The position numbers were made by a program, and so were the translations under genes. The notes below the pieces were generated by a model. It did no database searches. It was not told the origin of the DNA and saw nothing but the letters and a program-made list of their open reading frames with translations. A stretch of 64,000 nucleotides of DNA from Roseovarius nitratireducens (GTDB lineage Bacteria > Pseudomonadota > Alphaproteobacteria > Rhodobacterales > Rhodobacteraceae). This document shows positions 8,603-19,118 of this stretch, one piece after another. Position 1 is the stretch's first letter; the number at the start of each line of letters is the position of its first letter. The stretch spans positions 1 through 64,000 of the forward strand of contig NZ_PDNI01000036.1 of the NCBI RefSeq assembly GCF_002925845.1, in the 5' to 3' direction.

Positions 8603-9223
8603 ATGACAGGCCCCGATTTCACGTACGAGAGCGCCGCGCGCGCCCTCGGTCATGCCCGCATCGCCGGGGTGGACGAGGTTGGGCGCGGCCCGCTCGCCGG
8701 GCCGGTGACAGCGGCGGCGGTAATCCTCGATCCGGGGGCCATCCCGGAGGGGCTGAACGATTCCAAGAAGCTGAGTGCGGCGCGCCGCGAGGCGCTGACC
8801 GAGGCGATCCTCGCCTCGGCGCAGGTGTCGATTGCCCACGCTACCGTCGCCGAGATCGACGAGATCAACATCCTGCGCGCCGCGCATCTCGCGATGGAGC
8901 GGGCGGTCGCCGCGCTCGATCCTTCCCCCGACATGGCGCTTATCGACGGCAACATGCTGCCGCACGGCCTGGCGCTCCCGGCGCGGGCCATCGTGAGGGG
9001 CGATGCCGTCTCGCTGTCGATCGCGGCCGCGTCGATCGTGGCAAAAACCTGCCGTGATCGTCTCATGCGGGATTTGGCGCAACAGTTTCCCGGCTATGGA
9101 TGGGAGCGCAACGCCGGCTATCCGTCAAAGGCGCATCGCGCCGCGCTCCTAAATCTCGGGGTCACCCCTCACCATAGGCGTTCTTTCAAACCGGTGCACA
9201 ATATCTTGTATCAAGAAAAATAA
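8603..9223 (+). CDS. rnhB: Ribonuclease HII
   Basis: Cuts the RNA strand of RNA-DNA hybrids and removes single ribonucleotides from DNA. The 206-residue protein shows the catalytic segment [14 protein letters not shown] (Asp and Glu), LNDSKKLS, the DGN motif, and the [12 protein letters not shown] helix. The open frame reaches back to 8423 through the previous gene, but ATG 8603 (MTGPDFTYE) gives a normal family length. It lies 101 bases upstream of ccrM. Confidence 0.95.
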   Translation: MTGPDFTYESAARALGHARIAGVDEVGRGPLAGPVTAAAVILDPGAIPEGLNDSKKLSAARREALTEAILASAQVSIAHATVAEIDEINILRAAHLAMERAVAALDPSPDMALIDGNMLPHGLALPARAIVRGDAVSLSIAAASIVAKTCRDRLMRDLAQQFPGYGWERNAGYPSKAHRAALLNLGVTPHHRRSFKPVHNILYQEK

Positions 9224-9233
9224 CTAACCCCCT

Positions 9234-9277
9234 GATTCAAAAAAGAAATTGACCGCGAATCGGCTTTGACTCATTCT
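9234..9277 (+). promoter_or_regulatory. ccrM promoter with three GANTC sites
   Basis: Possible promoter: TTGACC at 9249-9254, a 17-base spacer, CATTCT at 9272-9277. GANTC sites, the target of CcrM itself, lie at 9234-9238 (GATTC), 9257-9261 (GAATC) and 9268-9272 (GACTC); the last two fall in the spacer and touch the -10. This suggests control of ccrM by its own methylation. The promoter hexamers are read by eye. Confidence 0.5.
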
Positions 9278-9288
9278 TTTGCCAATGA

Positions 9289-10440
<1,152 letters not shown>

Positions 10441-10491
10441 CACCCATACCGCCGGTGCCCGGGGCCTGACTTGGCCGGGCGCCCTTGCCTT

Positions 10492-10519
10492 GCCCCGCCC
10501 CTCGTGGCGGGGCGTTTTT
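10492..10519 (+). terminator. Rho-independent terminator of ccrM
   Basis: Stem GCCCCGCC / GGCGGGGC, loop CCTCGT, followed directly by GTTTTT. It sits just before the stop codon of the converging dehydrogenase gene. Confidence 0.85.
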
Positions 10520-10524
10520 CGGTC

Positions 10525-11496
10525 TCAATAGCCGCGTTCCGGATCGACGACGTTGAAAAGCGGCTCGCCCCGCCGCCAGTGCCCGAGATTGTCAAGAAAC
10601 AGCTCGAAGGACCGCATCGCCCAGCCCTCCCAGACCGCCGAGCAATGCGGTGACAGGATCACCCGGTCCAGACCCCAGAGCGGGTGATCGCCGGGCAGCG
10701 GCTCGGTCTCGAACACGTCAAGCGCGGCGCCGCGCAGATGCCCTGCGCGCATGGTATTCACGAGCGCCGCCCCGTCGAGCACGCCGCCGCGCGACACGTC
10801 CACGAGGATCGCATCCGGCTTCATCGCCATCAGCGACCGCGCGTTCACAAGGCCCCGCGTCCCGGGCACAAGCGGCACCGACAGCACCACGATATCCGCT
10901 TTGCCCCACAGATCGGGCAACGCATCGGCGGGATGTACCTCGTCCACGTTCTCCATCGGTTTCGGTCGGGCACGGGTGCCAATCACGTTGAGACCGAACG
11001 CCTTGGCCCGCGCCGCCACCGCCTGACCGGTATGGCCCAGCCCCACGATCAGGAGGGTCTTGCCCTGAAGCGGCGTCATCAGCCGCGTGCTGTCCCAGTG
11101 CCGCGCTGTGCGGTCGGCGGCCATCCCGTCGATGTCGAGCGTGAAATGCAGCACCGACCCGAATACGTATTCGGCGATCATCGGCGCGGCGACCCCGGCG
11201 GCGTTGCTGACCGTCACGGTGCCCGTGTCCCACGGCGTCAGATGATCCACCCCGGCCCCGCCCACGGCGATCCAGCGCGGCCCGCGCGGGCCGAGCAGCG
11301 CCTCGCGCGGATAACCCCCGCGCCCGTGGAAGGCGACGGAATAGGCGATATCGGGTCGGAACTCCGCCAGCACCCGATCAAGGTCCTCATAGCCATCATG
11401 TCCGCGCGCCTCGATCTCCGGGGCGACCTCGGCCAGCCGCGCCAGCATCGGGGCGGGGTCGCTGGTGTGGACGAGGATACGGGGGGCGTCGGTCAT
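10525..11496 (-). CDS. D-isomer-specific 2-hydroxyacid dehydrogenase
   Basis: A 323-residue NAD(P)-dependent dehydrogenase of the glyoxylate/hydroxypyruvate reductase type. The nucleotide fold has [17 protein letters not shown] near residue 155. The catalytic residues are in the usual places: Arg in DVSRGGVLD, Glu in [13 protein letters not shown], His in [12 protein letters not shown]. The substrate cannot be read from sequence. It overlaps the end of the MmgE/PrpD gene by 4 bases, so the two form an operon. Confidence 0.85.
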   Translation of the reverse strand: MTDAPRILVHTSDPAPMLARLAEVAPEIEARGHDGYEDLDRVLAEFRPDIAYSVAFHGRGGYPREALLGPRGPRWIAVGGAGVDHLTPWDTGTVTVSNAAGVAAPMIAEYVFGSVLHFTLDIDGMAADRTARHWDSTRLMTPLQGKTLLIVGLGHTGQAVAARAKAFGLNVIGTRARPKPMENVDEVHPADALPDLWGKADIVVLSVPLVPGTRGLVNARSLMAMKPDAILVDVSRGGVLDGAALVNTMRAGHLRGAALDVFETEPLPGDHPLWGLDRVILSPHCSAVWEGWAMRSFELFLDNLGHWRRGEPLFNVVDPERGY

Positions 11497-12860
11497 GGCC
11501 TGTCCGGTTCGGGGTATACGAGCCCGGCAAGCTGCGAGAATTTGGCACCATGGTCAAGCAGCCGCTCGTGCATTTCCCATAGAGCGCCGATCCGCGCCTC
11601 CGAGAGCGCGCCCCCGGCCATCACCGACAGCTTGGCGCGGATATCGGCCTCGGGCATCGGTGCCTCCGGCCCGCCGCGCGCGTTGCAATCGCCCGAACGG
11701 ACTACGCGCCCGTCGCGCAGCCGCACGGTCACGTCAGACCAGCGCCCCTCGGGAAAGCGCGCGGAATGGCGCGGCTCCTCGCGCACGGTGATCCCGGCGT
11801 GCATTTCCGCCACGCGCGGATCGCGTAACGCGGCCCCGGTTATTTCCGTCGGGCCGAGTCGGCCATGCACGAGGTAGGCCGCCAGCGCGAAGCCCAGCGA
11901 ATACTGTGCCTCGCTCGTTGTCTCCGGCATCCCGGGAAAGAGGGCCGCGGATTGCGCGAAGGTGGCGACCTCCAGTGCCTCGATCTCCTCCGGTCTGACG
12001 CCCTCCTCCTCGACCAGCATCCGCAGGCATTCCAGCGCGCCATGCGCCCAGCGGCAGATCGGGTAGGGCTTGATATAATTGCGCATCACCGTCCAGTCGT
12101 GGCCCAGATCGGCCCAGACAGGCGCCACATTCGCCCCCTCCACGGTGATCGCGGGCCCGCCGGTAAAGCCACGTTCGGCCTGTAACAGGGACGAAACTCC
12201 GACAAGGGCCCCCATGCCAGAGCCGTCATGCAGCATCGTCGGGTTGGCGATCTCGCGCATCATCTGGCTACGCGGTCCGTGATACTCGGCGATGCCGAGC
12301 GCGTGGCGCAGCACATCCGCCGTATCGCCCCGCAGATGCGCCCCCAGCGCCGCCACGCCCAGCGCGTTCCACGCGCCGGAGGTGTGATAATCGCTCACCG
12401 TGGCATGCAGTGCGACGGCGGCGCGCGCGGCCACCTCGTAGCCCATCGCCAGCGCGGTGAGCGCCTGCCGCCCGGTCAGTCCGGGGCGCGCTTCGGCAAA
12501 GGCGAAAAGCGCGGGCACCAGGGCGCAGCCGATATGCCCCTTGGTGGCATTCAGCCCGTCATGCGCATCCAGATTGTCGAGCTGCGTGGCCAGCGCCCAG
12601 GCTGCCCCCGGCATGGCACAGCGCCGCCCGTCAAAGAGGAGGGTGGCGCGGTGATCCTCGCGCGCGGCCCCGTGGAAATCGTAGACGAAATCCCGCGCGA
12701 TGCGGCCTGCGTCGAGCGACGCCGCCCCCGCGGCCACTCCCAGCGTGTCGATGAGCAGCACCGCTGTTCGTGCCAGCACCTCCTCGGGGACGGGCAACGC
12801 CGCATTCAGCGCGAAGCGCGCGATGGGCGCGAATTGGTCGATATTGGCGGCATAGGACAT
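11493..12860 (-). CDS. MmgE/PrpD family protein
   Basis: A 455-residue protein of the family that includes 2-methylcitrate dehydratase (PrpD), cis-aconitate decarboxylase and iminodisuccinate epimerase. Family marks include an N-terminal helical domain with [40 protein letters not shown], and [14 protein letters not shown]. The open frame runs up to 13307, across the thiamine riboswitch on the other strand, but ATG 12860 ([12 protein letters not shown]) gives the family length. No prpB or prpC lies nearby, so propionate breakdown is unlikely. With the coupled dehydrogenase it may handle a dicarboxylic or hydroxy acid; this is inference. Confidence 0.8.
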   Translation of the reverse strand: MSYAANIDQFAPIARFALNAALPVPEEVLARTAVLLIDTLGVAAGAASLDAGRIARDFVYDFHGAAREDHRATLLFDGRRCAMPGAAWALATQLDNLDAHDGLNATKGHIGCALVPALFAFAEARPGLTGRQALTALAMGYEVAARAAVALHATVSDYHTSGAWNALGVAALGAHLRGDTADVLRHALGIAEYHGPRSQMMREIANPTMLHDGSGMGALVGVSSLLQAERGFTGGPAITVEGANVAPVWADLGHDWTVMRNYIKPYPICRWAHGALECLRMLVEEEGVRPEEIEALEVATFAQSAALFPGMPETTSEAQYSLGFALAAYLVHGRLGPTEITGAALRDPRVAEMHAGITVREEPRHSARFPEGRWSDVTVRLRDGRVVRSGDCNARGGPEAPMPEADIRAKLSVMAGGALSEARIGALWEMHERLLDHGAKFSQLAGLVYPEPDRP

Positions 12861-12994
12861 GGGCGCATCTCCGAGGGATTGGCCATGCCCCATCCTGACC
12901 CCGGGAGCCGGCGGCGTGCGGCCGGTTTGCGACATATCCTGTCCCGCTTTCCCCCCTTGCGAGCGTCCGGCGCCACTGTTACCTCTTGGGTAGC

Positions 12995-13082
12995 TCCGTT
13001 GGGGTGCCCGGGATGCACGGGCTGAGAGGCGATGCGCCAACCCATCGAACCTGATCCGGATGATACCGGCGTAGGGAACGGA
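12995..13082 (+). ncRNA. TPP riboswitch (THI element)
   Basis: The conserved core is read directly: GGGGTGCCC, GGGCTGAGA, CCAACCCATCGAACCTGATC, and GATACCGGCGTAGGGAA. Helix P1 is formed by TCCGTT (12995-13000) and AACGGA (13077-13082). It lies 58 bases upstream of thiD and should shut off the thiamine operon when thiamine pyrophosphate is plentiful. A second TCCGTT at 13110-13115 and an anti-ribosome-site stretch at 13112-13119 suggest control of translation (see findings). Confidence 0.95.
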
Positions 13083-13140
13083 TATAAGCAAGCCCGAGCG
13101 CGCCCTGCATCCGTTCTCCGAAAACTTGAGGGAGACGCGC

Positions 13141-13935
13141 ATGGCGGCGACCGCATTGACAATCGCAGGCTCCGACAGCGGTGGCGGCGCGGGGATCCAG
13201 GCCGATCTCAAGACGTTCTCGGCGCTGGGCGTGTATGGCGCGAGCGTGATCACCGCCGTGACCGCGCAGAACACCTGTGCCGTGACCGATGTGCACCCGG
13301 TGCCCAACGGGACTGTGGCCGCTCAGATTGCGGCTGTTTTGGGCGATATCAGGATCGATTGCATCAAGATCGGGATGCTCGGCGATGTCGGGCTGATCGA
13401 GACGGTCGCCGAGGCGCTAGCGGGCTATGACGGCCCGATTGTGCTCGACCCGGTGATGGTCGCCAAGTCCGGGGCGCGGCTCCTGCCCGAGGCGGCGCGC
13501 ACGGCGCTGATCGCGCATCTGCTGCCGCGCGCTGATTTGCTGACACCCAACCTGCCCGAGGCGGCGGCGCTGTTGGGCAGTGCCGAGGCCATGAGCGATG
13601 CAGACATGCAGGCGCAGGGCACACGGTTATGCGGGATGGGCGCGGGTGCGGTGCTGATGAAGGGCGGTCATGGGCAGGGAGAGACCTGCACCGACTGGCT
13701 GATCACCGATGAGGTGACGCGCCTCGACGCGCCCCGCATCAACACGCGCAACACCCACGGCACCGGGTGCACCCTCTCTTCGGCCATCGCGGCGGGGCTG
13801 GCGCAGGGGCTGACCCTGCGCGAGGCGGTCGCGCGGGCGCATGGCTGGCTGCATCGGGCGATCCTTGCTGCCGACGGGCTAGAGATCGGGCAGGGGCATG
13901 GCCCGGTACATCATTTTCACGAGGTCTGGACATGA
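13141..13935 (+). CDS. thiD: Hydroxymethylpyrimidine/phosphomethylpyrimidine kinase
   Basis: Phosphorylates HMP and HMP-P to HMP-PP, the pyrimidine half of thiamine. The 264-residue ribokinase-fold enzyme shows [17 protein letters not shown] at the N-terminus, [22 protein letters not shown], and the anion hole [20 protein letters not shown] near residue 200. A TTG at 13126 is in frame but overlaps the GAGGGAG ribosome site, so ATG 13141 is chosen. First gene after the riboswitch; its stop overlaps thiO (ATGA). Confidence 0.96.
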   Translation: MAATALTIAGSDSGGGAGIQADLKTFSALGVYGASVITAVTAQNTCAVTDVHPVPNGTVAAQIAAVLGDIRIDCIKIGMLGDVGLIETVAEALAGYDGPIVLDPVMVAKSGARLLPEAARTALIAHLLPRADLLTPNLPEAAALLGSAEAMSDADMQAQGTRLCGMGAGAVLMKGGHGQGETCTDWLITDEVTRLDAPRINTRNTHGTGCTLSSAIAAGLAQGLTLREAVARAHGWLHRAILAADGLEIGQGHGPVHHFHEVWT

Positions 13936-14918
13936 CCGACGCAATCACCATTCGCGGTGCGGGGATCGTGGGGCTCTGTGTGGCCACTGAACTCATGGCG
14001 CGGGGCGTCCACGTTACCCTTCGCGATCCCGCACCGGAACCCGGCGCACATGGCTGCTCGTGGTGGGCGGGTGGCATGCTTGCGCCCTTCTGCGAGGGGA
14101 TGACGGCGGAAGAGCCGGTGGTCCGCCTTGGCCAACAGGTCGCCGACTGGTGGGAAGCGCAGGGTGTCGAGGTAATCCGGCGCGGCTCACTCGTTGTCAC
14201 GCTGCAGCGCGACCGGCGCGAGTTGGATCAGTTCGCGCGGCGCACCACCGGGCATCGGCTGGTGAGCGGTGAGGAGTTAGCTGCGTTAGAGCCGCATCTG
14301 GCCGACCGCCACGACCGCGCGCTCTATTTTCAGGACGAGGCGCATATCGACCCGCGGGCCGCGCTCATGCACCTTCGCAAACGGCTGCAAGAGGCGGGCG
14401 CGCGCTTTGAGCAAGACGCCGCCGCCCCCGATGGCCCGGTGATCGACTGTCGTGGCCTCGCGGCGCAGGACAGCCTGTCTGATCTGCGCGGCGTCAAGGG
14501 AGAGATGGTGGTGCTGCGCTCGGCGGATGTGACCCTGAATCGGCCCATACGCCTGCTGCATCCGCGCTTTCCGCTCTACATCGTGCCGCGCGGCGATGGC
14601 GTGTTCATGCTGGGCGCGACGCAGATCGAGAGCGAGGAGCGCTGGCGCGCCTCGGCGCGCTCGGTGATGGAATTGCTCTCGGCCGCCTACGCCCTGCACC
14701 CCGCCTTCGGCGAGGCCGAGGTGATGGAGATCGGGGCCGACGCGCGCCCCGCCTTTCCCGACAACCTGCCGCGCATCACGGCCAAGGGCGAGACGATCCA
14801 CGTCAACGGCCTTTTCCGGCACGGCTTTCTTCTGTCGCCCGCGGTGGCACGGATGACCGCCGGGCTGGTGATGCGCGAAAATCAGAGACCGGAGTTTTAC
14901 CATGAAGATCACGGTTAA
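13932..14918 (+). CDS. thiO: Glycine oxidase ThiO
   Basis: FAD enzyme that oxidises glycine to dehydroglycine (iminoacetate) for thiazole synthesis; it is the oxygen-using alternative to ThiH. The 328-residue protein begins with the dinucleotide fold IRGAGIVGLCVATELMARG, has CSWWAGGMLAPFCEG, and ends with the second FAD contact NGLFRHGFLLSPAVARM. It overlaps thiD by 4 bases and runs into thiS by 17 bases. The longer open frame from 13767 is inside thiD and is not used. Confidence 0.93.
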   Translation: MTDAITIRGAGIVGLCVATELMARGVHVTLRDPAPEPGAHGCSWWAGGMLAPFCEGMTAEEPVVRLGQQVADWWEAQGVEVIRRGSLVVTLQRDRRELDQFARRTTGHRLVSGEELAALEPHLADRHDRALYFQDEAHIDPRAALMHLRKRLQEAGARFEQDAAAPDGPVIDCRGLAAQDSLSDLRGVKGEMVVLRSADVTLNRPIRLLHPRFPLYIVPRGDGVFMLGATQIESEERWRASARSVMELLSAAYALHPAFGEAEVMEIGADARPAFPDNLPRITAKGETIHVNGLFRHGFLLSPAVARMTAGLVMRENQRPEFYHEDHG

Positions 14919-15099
14919 TGGCACCAAGCAGGAGAGCGCGGCCACCACCCTCGACGCGCTGCTGGATGAGCTGGGCTATGGCGCGGCCAAGGTGGCGACC
15001 GCGGTGAACCAGAGCTTCGTCCCGGCAGCGATGAGGCCGGAACACAGACTAGCTGATGGCGATCAGATCGAGATCGTCGCGCCACGGCAAGGGGGCTGA
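14902..15099 (+). CDS. thiS: Sulfur carrier protein ThiS
   Basis: A 65-residue ubiquitin-like protein that carries the thiazole sulfur as a C-terminal thiocarboxylate. It begins MKITVNG and ends in the required Gly-Gly (APRQGG). The internal [10 protein letters not shown] segment is typical. It overlaps the 3' end of thiO and is followed by thiG after one base. Confidence 0.95.
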   Translation: MKITVNGTKQESAATTLDALLDELGYGAAKVATAVNQSFVPAAMRPEHRLADGDQIEIVAPRQGG

Positions 15100-15100
15100 G

Positions 15101-15871
15101 ATGCCACGTTACTACGACACCGAGATCACCTCGCGCCTGATGCTCGGCACCGCGCAATACCCCTCGCCCGCGATCCTCGCCGAGGCATTCAAGCGCTCCG
15201 GTGCGGGCATCGCCACCGTCTCGGTCCGCCGCGAGGCGGGGGGCGAGCGCGCGGGACAGGCGTTCTGGGACATGATCGGCGATCTGGGCGCGCACGTCCT
15301 GCCAAACACCGCTGGCTGCCACTCGGTACGCGAGGCGGTGACAACGGCGCAGATGGCGCGCGAACTTTTCGACACCGACTGGATCAAGCTCGAGGTGATC
15401 GGTCATGCCGACACCTTGCAGCCGGACCCCTTCGGACTGGTAGAGGCGGCGCGCATCCTGACCGACGAGGGGTTCAAGGTGTTTCCCTATTGCACCGAGG
15501 ATCTCGTGCTTTGCGAACGGCTGGTCGAGGCCGGGTGCCGGGTGCTGATGCCCTGGGGCGCGCCGATCGGCACCGGGCTGGGGCTCAACAATGTCTACGG
15601 ACTGCGCAGCTTGCGTGCCCATTTCCCTGACCTGCCGCTGGTGATCGACGCGGGGCTGGGCCTGCCCTCTCAGGCGGCCCACGCGATGGAATTGGGCTAT
15701 GACGCGGTGCTGCTCAATACCGCCGTGGCCAAGGCGGGTGATCCGGTGGCGATGGCCGAGGGTTTCGCGCGTGCGCTGGAGGCCGGGCGGCTGGGGTTCG
15801 AGGCTGACCCGATGGAGCCGCGCGACATGGCCGCGCCGTCGACGCCGGTGCTGGGGAGGGCGTTCACCTGA
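15101..15871 (+). CDS. thiG: Thiazole synthase ThiG
   Basis: Builds the thiazole phosphate from deoxyxylulose-5-phosphate, dehydroglycine and ThiS-thiocarboxylate. The 256-residue (beta/alpha)8 barrel shows [36 protein letters not shown], the imine-forming lysine in [24 protein letters not shown], and the end segment [20 protein letters not shown] 15101 is chosen over the in-frame ATG at 15056, which lies inside thiS. Confidence 0.96.
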   Translation: MPRYYDTEITSRLMLGTAQYPSPAILAEAFKRSGAGIATVSVRREAGGERAGQAFWDMIGDLGAHVLPNTAGCHSVREAVTTAQMARELFDTDWIKLEVIGHADTLQPDPFGLVEAARILTDEGFKVFPYCTEDLVLCERLVEAGCRVLMPWGAPIGTGLGLNNVYGLRSLRAHFPDLPLVIDAGLGLPSQAAHAMELGYDAVLLNTAVAKAGDPVAMAEGFARALEAGRLGFEADPMEPRDMAAPSTPVLGRAFT

Positions 15872-16467
15872 TGGCATTGCCGCGCTTTTACCCGATCTTC
15901 GATGACGCGGACTGGCTTCGCCGCACCCTGCCGCTCGGCGTGGGGCTGGTGCAGTTGCGCATCAAGGCGCTGACCGGCGAAATGCTGAAACAGCAGATTG
16001 CGCAAGCTCAGAGCCTGTGTCGGGTGAATCGCGCAATCCTCGTGGTCAACGACCACTGGGAGGTGGCCATTCAATTGGGCTGCGACTGGGTGCATCTCGG
16101 GCAGGAGGATCTCGATACCGCCGACATCCCTGCCATCCGGCGGGCGGGGATCAAGATCGGGCTCAGCACCCATGACCATGCCGAACTGGATCGAGCCTTG
16201 TCGCACGATCCCGATTACGTCGCCCTTGGCCCCGTCTATCCCACCATCCTGAAGAAAATGAAATGGCACGAACAGGGGCTTGAGAAGCTCACCGAATGGA
16301 AGCGCCTGATCGGCGACATCCCCCTCGTCGCCATTGGCGGCATGTCGGTGGAGCGCGCGCAAGGCGCGCTCAACGCGGGTGCGGATGTGGTGTCTGCGGT
16401 GACGGATATCACGCTGAACGATGACCCCGAGGCGCGGGTACGGCAATGGATCGAGGCCACCAAGTGA
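15871..16467 (+). CDS. thiE: Thiamine-phosphate synthase
   Basis: Joins HMP-PP and thiazole phosphate to thiamine phosphate. The 198-residue barrel shows [37 protein letters not shown], the [10 protein letters not shown] loop, and [22 protein letters not shown]. The ATG overlaps the thiG stop by one base (TGATGG), and the stop overlaps the GTG start of thiF. Confidence 0.93.
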   Translation: MALPRFYPIFDDADWLRRTLPLGVGLVQLRIKALTGEMLKQQIAQAQSLCRVNRAILVVNDHWEVAIQLGCDWVHLGQEDLDTADIPAIRRAGIKIGLSTHDHAELDRALSHDPDYVALGPVYPTILKKMKWHEQGLEKLTEWKRLIGDIPLVAIGGMSVERAQGALNAGADVVSAVTDITLNDDPEARVRQWIEATK

Positions 16468-17441
16468 CCCGCTATGCCCGTCAGATCGCCCTGCCCGAGT
16501 TCGGGGCAAAGGGGCAGGCGCGGCTCGGCGCGGCGCATGTGCTGGTGATAGGTGCGGGCGGGCTTGCCGCTCCGGTGCTGCAATACTTGGTGGGCGCAGG
16601 TGTGGGGCGGATCACGCTGATGGACGGCGACCGGGTCTCCTTGAGCAACCTGCATCGGCAGACGCTCTTTCGGATGGCGGATATCGGCCACCCCAAGGCG
16701 CAGACCGCCGCCGTGCATATGGCTGCGCTCAACCCGGAATGTAAGATTTCCGCCGTGTTAGAGCCGCTTGATCCACTGAACGCCCCCGATCACGTGGCCG
16801 CGGCCGACCTGGTTCTCGATTGCGCCGACAGTTTCGCGGCGAGCTACATCCTGTCCGACACCTGCCTCGCGCTAGGCACGCCGCTGATCAGCGCCTCGGT
16901 GGTGGGCACCTCCGGCTACGTTGGCGGGTTCTGCGGTGGCGCGCCGTCTTTGCGTGCGGTGTTCCCCGACCTGCCGGACCGGCTGGGCAGTTGCGATGCC
17001 GATGGCGTGCTCGGCCCCGCTGTCGGTGTCATCGGCAGTCTTCAGGCGCAGATGGCATTGACGGTTCTGGCCGGAATAGAGCCACAGCCACTCGGCCAAC
17101 TGGTCACCTTCGAGGCCATCGGCCACCGCTTCGGCGGTTTCCGCTTCGACGGCGCGCCCGAGCCCGAAAGCGGCTTCGGCTTCATCACGCCTGCGCAGAT
17201 CACGGATGACGACTGGCTCGTCGATCTGCGGGCGGAGGAGGAGAGCGGTCCCGCCTTGCCTGACGCCACGCGCCACAGCGTGCCTGATTTCGACACCCTC
17301 CACCCCAAAGGTACGCGCGCCGTGTTGGCCTGCCGATCCGGCCTGCGGTCGTGGCAGGCCGCGACGCGATTGCGCGGCCATTGGGACGGAGAGATTGCAT
17401 TGATCGCCCTAGGCGACGTTCAACAGGAGACAGACACATGA
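16464..17441 (+). CDS. thiF: ThiF/MoeB-type adenylyltransferase with rhodanese tail
   Basis: Activates the C-terminus of ThiS (adenylation) so that sulfur can be loaded. The 325-residue protein has the E1-like domain (about 1-235) with the nucleotide loop [21 protein letters not shown], the NLHRQTLF segment and the [11 protein letters not shown] loop, followed by a short rhodanese-like end (about 255-320) with [15 protein letters not shown], whose Cys could carry persulfide. I do not see the usual paired zinc CxxC motifs. The GTG start at 16464 overlaps the thiE stop; an ATG at 16446 is also in frame. Confidence 0.85.
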   Translation: MTRYARQIALPEFGAKGQARLGAAHVLVIGAGGLAAPVLQYLVGAGVGRITLMDGDRVSLSNLHRQTLFRMADIGHPKAQTAAVHMAALNPECKISAVLEPLDPLNAPDHVAAADLVLDCADSFAASYILSDTCLALGTPLISASVVGTSGYVGGFCGGAPSLRAVFPDLPDRLGSCDADGVLGPAVGVIGSLQAQMALTVLAGIEPQPLGQLVTFEAIGHRFGGFRFDGAPEPESGFGFITPAQITDDDWLVDLRAEEESGPALPDATRHSVPDFDTLHPKGTRAVLACRSGLRSWQAATRLRGHWDGEIALIALGDVQQETDT

Positions 17442-18370
17442 GATACCTGACCCTGATCCTCGCGCTTCTGGCCGCCCCGGCCACGGCGCAGGACAAGATG
17501 ACCCTGATCCTCGACTGGTTCGTGAACCCAGACCACGGGCCGATCATCCTCGCCGAGGAGCTTGGCTATTTCGACGAGGCCGGGCTGGAGGTCGAGGTGG
17601 TGGCCCCCTCCGATCCCTCCGACCCGCCCAAGATGGTCGCCGCCGGAAAGGCCGACCTGGCGATCGCCTATCAGCCGCAGCTTCACCTTCAGGTCGAAGA
17701 GGGTCTGCCGCTGCGCCGGGTGGGCACGCTCATCGCGACACCGCTCAACTGCCTTCTGGTGCTGGAGGATGGCCCTGTCAAATCCACCGCCGATCTCAAG
17801 GGCCGCAAGGTGGGCTTTTCCGTCGCGGGTGTCGAGGAGGCGCTGCTGTCGGCCATCCTCGCGCAGCATGACCTGACCCTCGATGACATCGAGCTCGTCA
17901 GCGTCAACTGGTCGCTCTCGCCCTCGCTGATGTCGGGACAGGTGGACGCGGTGATCGGCGCCTACCGCAATTTCGAATTGAACCAGATGGAAATCGAGGG
18001 CGTGCCGGGGCGCTGCTTCTACGTCGAGGAAGAGGGCGTGCCCTCCTATGACGAGCTTATCTACGTGGCCAATCCCGAGACGATGAACGCGGACATGATC
18101 CGCCGCTTCCTGCACGCCACCGAGCGCGCGACGCAATACATCATGAACCATCCACAGGAAAGCTGGGAGATGTTCGCGGGCACCTCGACCGAGTTGCAGG
18201 ACGAGCTGAACGAAAAAGCCTGGGCCGATACCTATCCGCGCTTTGCCACCCGCCCCGCAGCGCTCGATCACGCGCGCTATCGCCGCTTCGAGCGCTTTCT
18301 GCTCGACGCAGGGATGATCGAGACCGACACGCCCGTTTCGGGCCTCGCGCTGGACCTGAACGCGCGATGA
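17438..18370 (+). CDS. thiY: Thiamine-precursor ABC transporter binding protein ThiY-like
   Basis: A 310-residue periplasmic binding protein of the NMT1/THI5-like (SsuA/THI5) family. It has a signal peptide [18 protein letters not shown], then [25 protein letters not shown], the hallmark of ThiY proteins that bind formylaminopyrimidine (FAMP) for HMP salvage. The permease and ATPase (thiX, thiZ) are not in this operon. Placement after thiF and before tenA, with 4-base overlaps on both sides, supports a role in pyrimidine salvage. Confidence 0.85.
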   Translation: MRYLTLILALLAAPATAQDKMTLILDWFVNPDHGPIILAEELGYFDEAGLEVEVVAPSDPSDPPKMVAAGKADLAIAYQPQLHLQVEEGLPLRRVGTLIATPLNCLLVLEDGPVKSTADLKGRKVGFSVAGVEEALLSAILAQHDLTLDDIELVSVNWSLSPSLMSGQVDAVIGAYRNFELNQMEIEGVPGRCFYVEEEGVPSYDELIYVANPETMNADMIRRFLHATERATQYIMNHPQESWEMFAGTSTELQDELNEKAWADTYPRFATRPAALDHARYRRFERFLLDAGMIETDTPVSGLALDLNAR

Positions 18371-19053
18371 CCGAGGGCTACGGCACGACCTTCCCCCGCC
18401 TGCGCGACGCGGCGGGGGCGGTCTGGCGCGACTACACAGGCCACGCCTTTGTCGAGCGGCTGCGCGAAGCGAGCCTGCCGCGCGCGGCGTTTCTCGGCTA
18501 CCTCGTGCAGGACTACATATTCCTCGTCCATTTCGCGCGGGCCTGGGCGCTGGCCGTGACCAAGGCCGAAACGGTGGACGAGATGCGCACCTGCGCGGCC
18601 ACCGTCGATGCGCTGGTCAATACCGAGATCGGCCTGCATGTCCGCACCTGCGCCGAAGCGGGGTTGTCGGAGGCCGACCTGTTCGAGACCGCGGAACACC
18701 CCGCCAACCTCGCCTATACCCGCTACGTGCTCGATGCCGGGCATTCGGGTGATTTTCTCGATCTGCTGGCGGCGCTGGCACCTTGCGTCATGGGCTATGG
18801 CGAGATCGGCGCGCGGCTGGGGCAGGACGTGGCCGACGGTCACCCTTATGCCGACTGGATCGCCACCTATGGTGGCAAGGAGTATCAACAGGTTTGCCGC
18901 GAGGTGGGGGCGCTCTTTGACGGGGCGGTGGCGCGCCGTCTTGGCCCGGCGCCCGAGACCACGCCGGGTTGGGACAGGCTTTGCCACCGCTTCACCACCG
19001 CGACCCGGCTGGAGGTCGGCTTCTGGGACATGGGGCTGTCCTTCGCGCGCTAG
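18367..19053 (+). CDS. tenA: Aminopyrimidine aminohydrolase TenA
   Basis: Hydrolyses aminomethyl-HMP, and thiamine in some members, to regenerate HMP. The 228-residue all-helical protein shows FLGYLVQDYIFLVHFARAW, the catalytic Cys in LAPCVMGYGEIGARL, and the C-terminal Glu in TRLEVGFWDMGLSFAR. It overlaps thiY by 4 bases. TenA and ThiY together process base-degraded thiamine taken up from outside. Last gene of the riboswitch-controlled operon. Confidence 0.93.
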   Translation: MTEGYGTTFPRLRDAAGAVWRDYTGHAFVERLREASLPRAAFLGYLVQDYIFLVHFARAWALAVTKAETVDEMRTCAATVDALVNTEIGLHVRTCAEAGLSEADLFETAEHPANLAYTRYVLDAGHSGDFLDLLAALAPCVMGYGEIGARLGQDVADGHPYADWIATYGGKEYQQVCREVGALFDGAVARRLGPAPETTPGWDRLCHRFTTATRLEVGFWDMGLSFAR

Positions 19054-19118
19054 GCCCTCTTGCCCCGCCGCGGCCCGCCGCGTAGAACGCAGGCCGAGCC
19101 AAGACACGGAGCCCGAGC

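Noticed and set aside
9249-9272. FNR-type box in the ccrM promoter (TTGACC...TTTGACT)
   Set aside because: The two TTGAC-like parts are in the same direction and too far apart for the TTGAT-N4-ATCAA palindrome.
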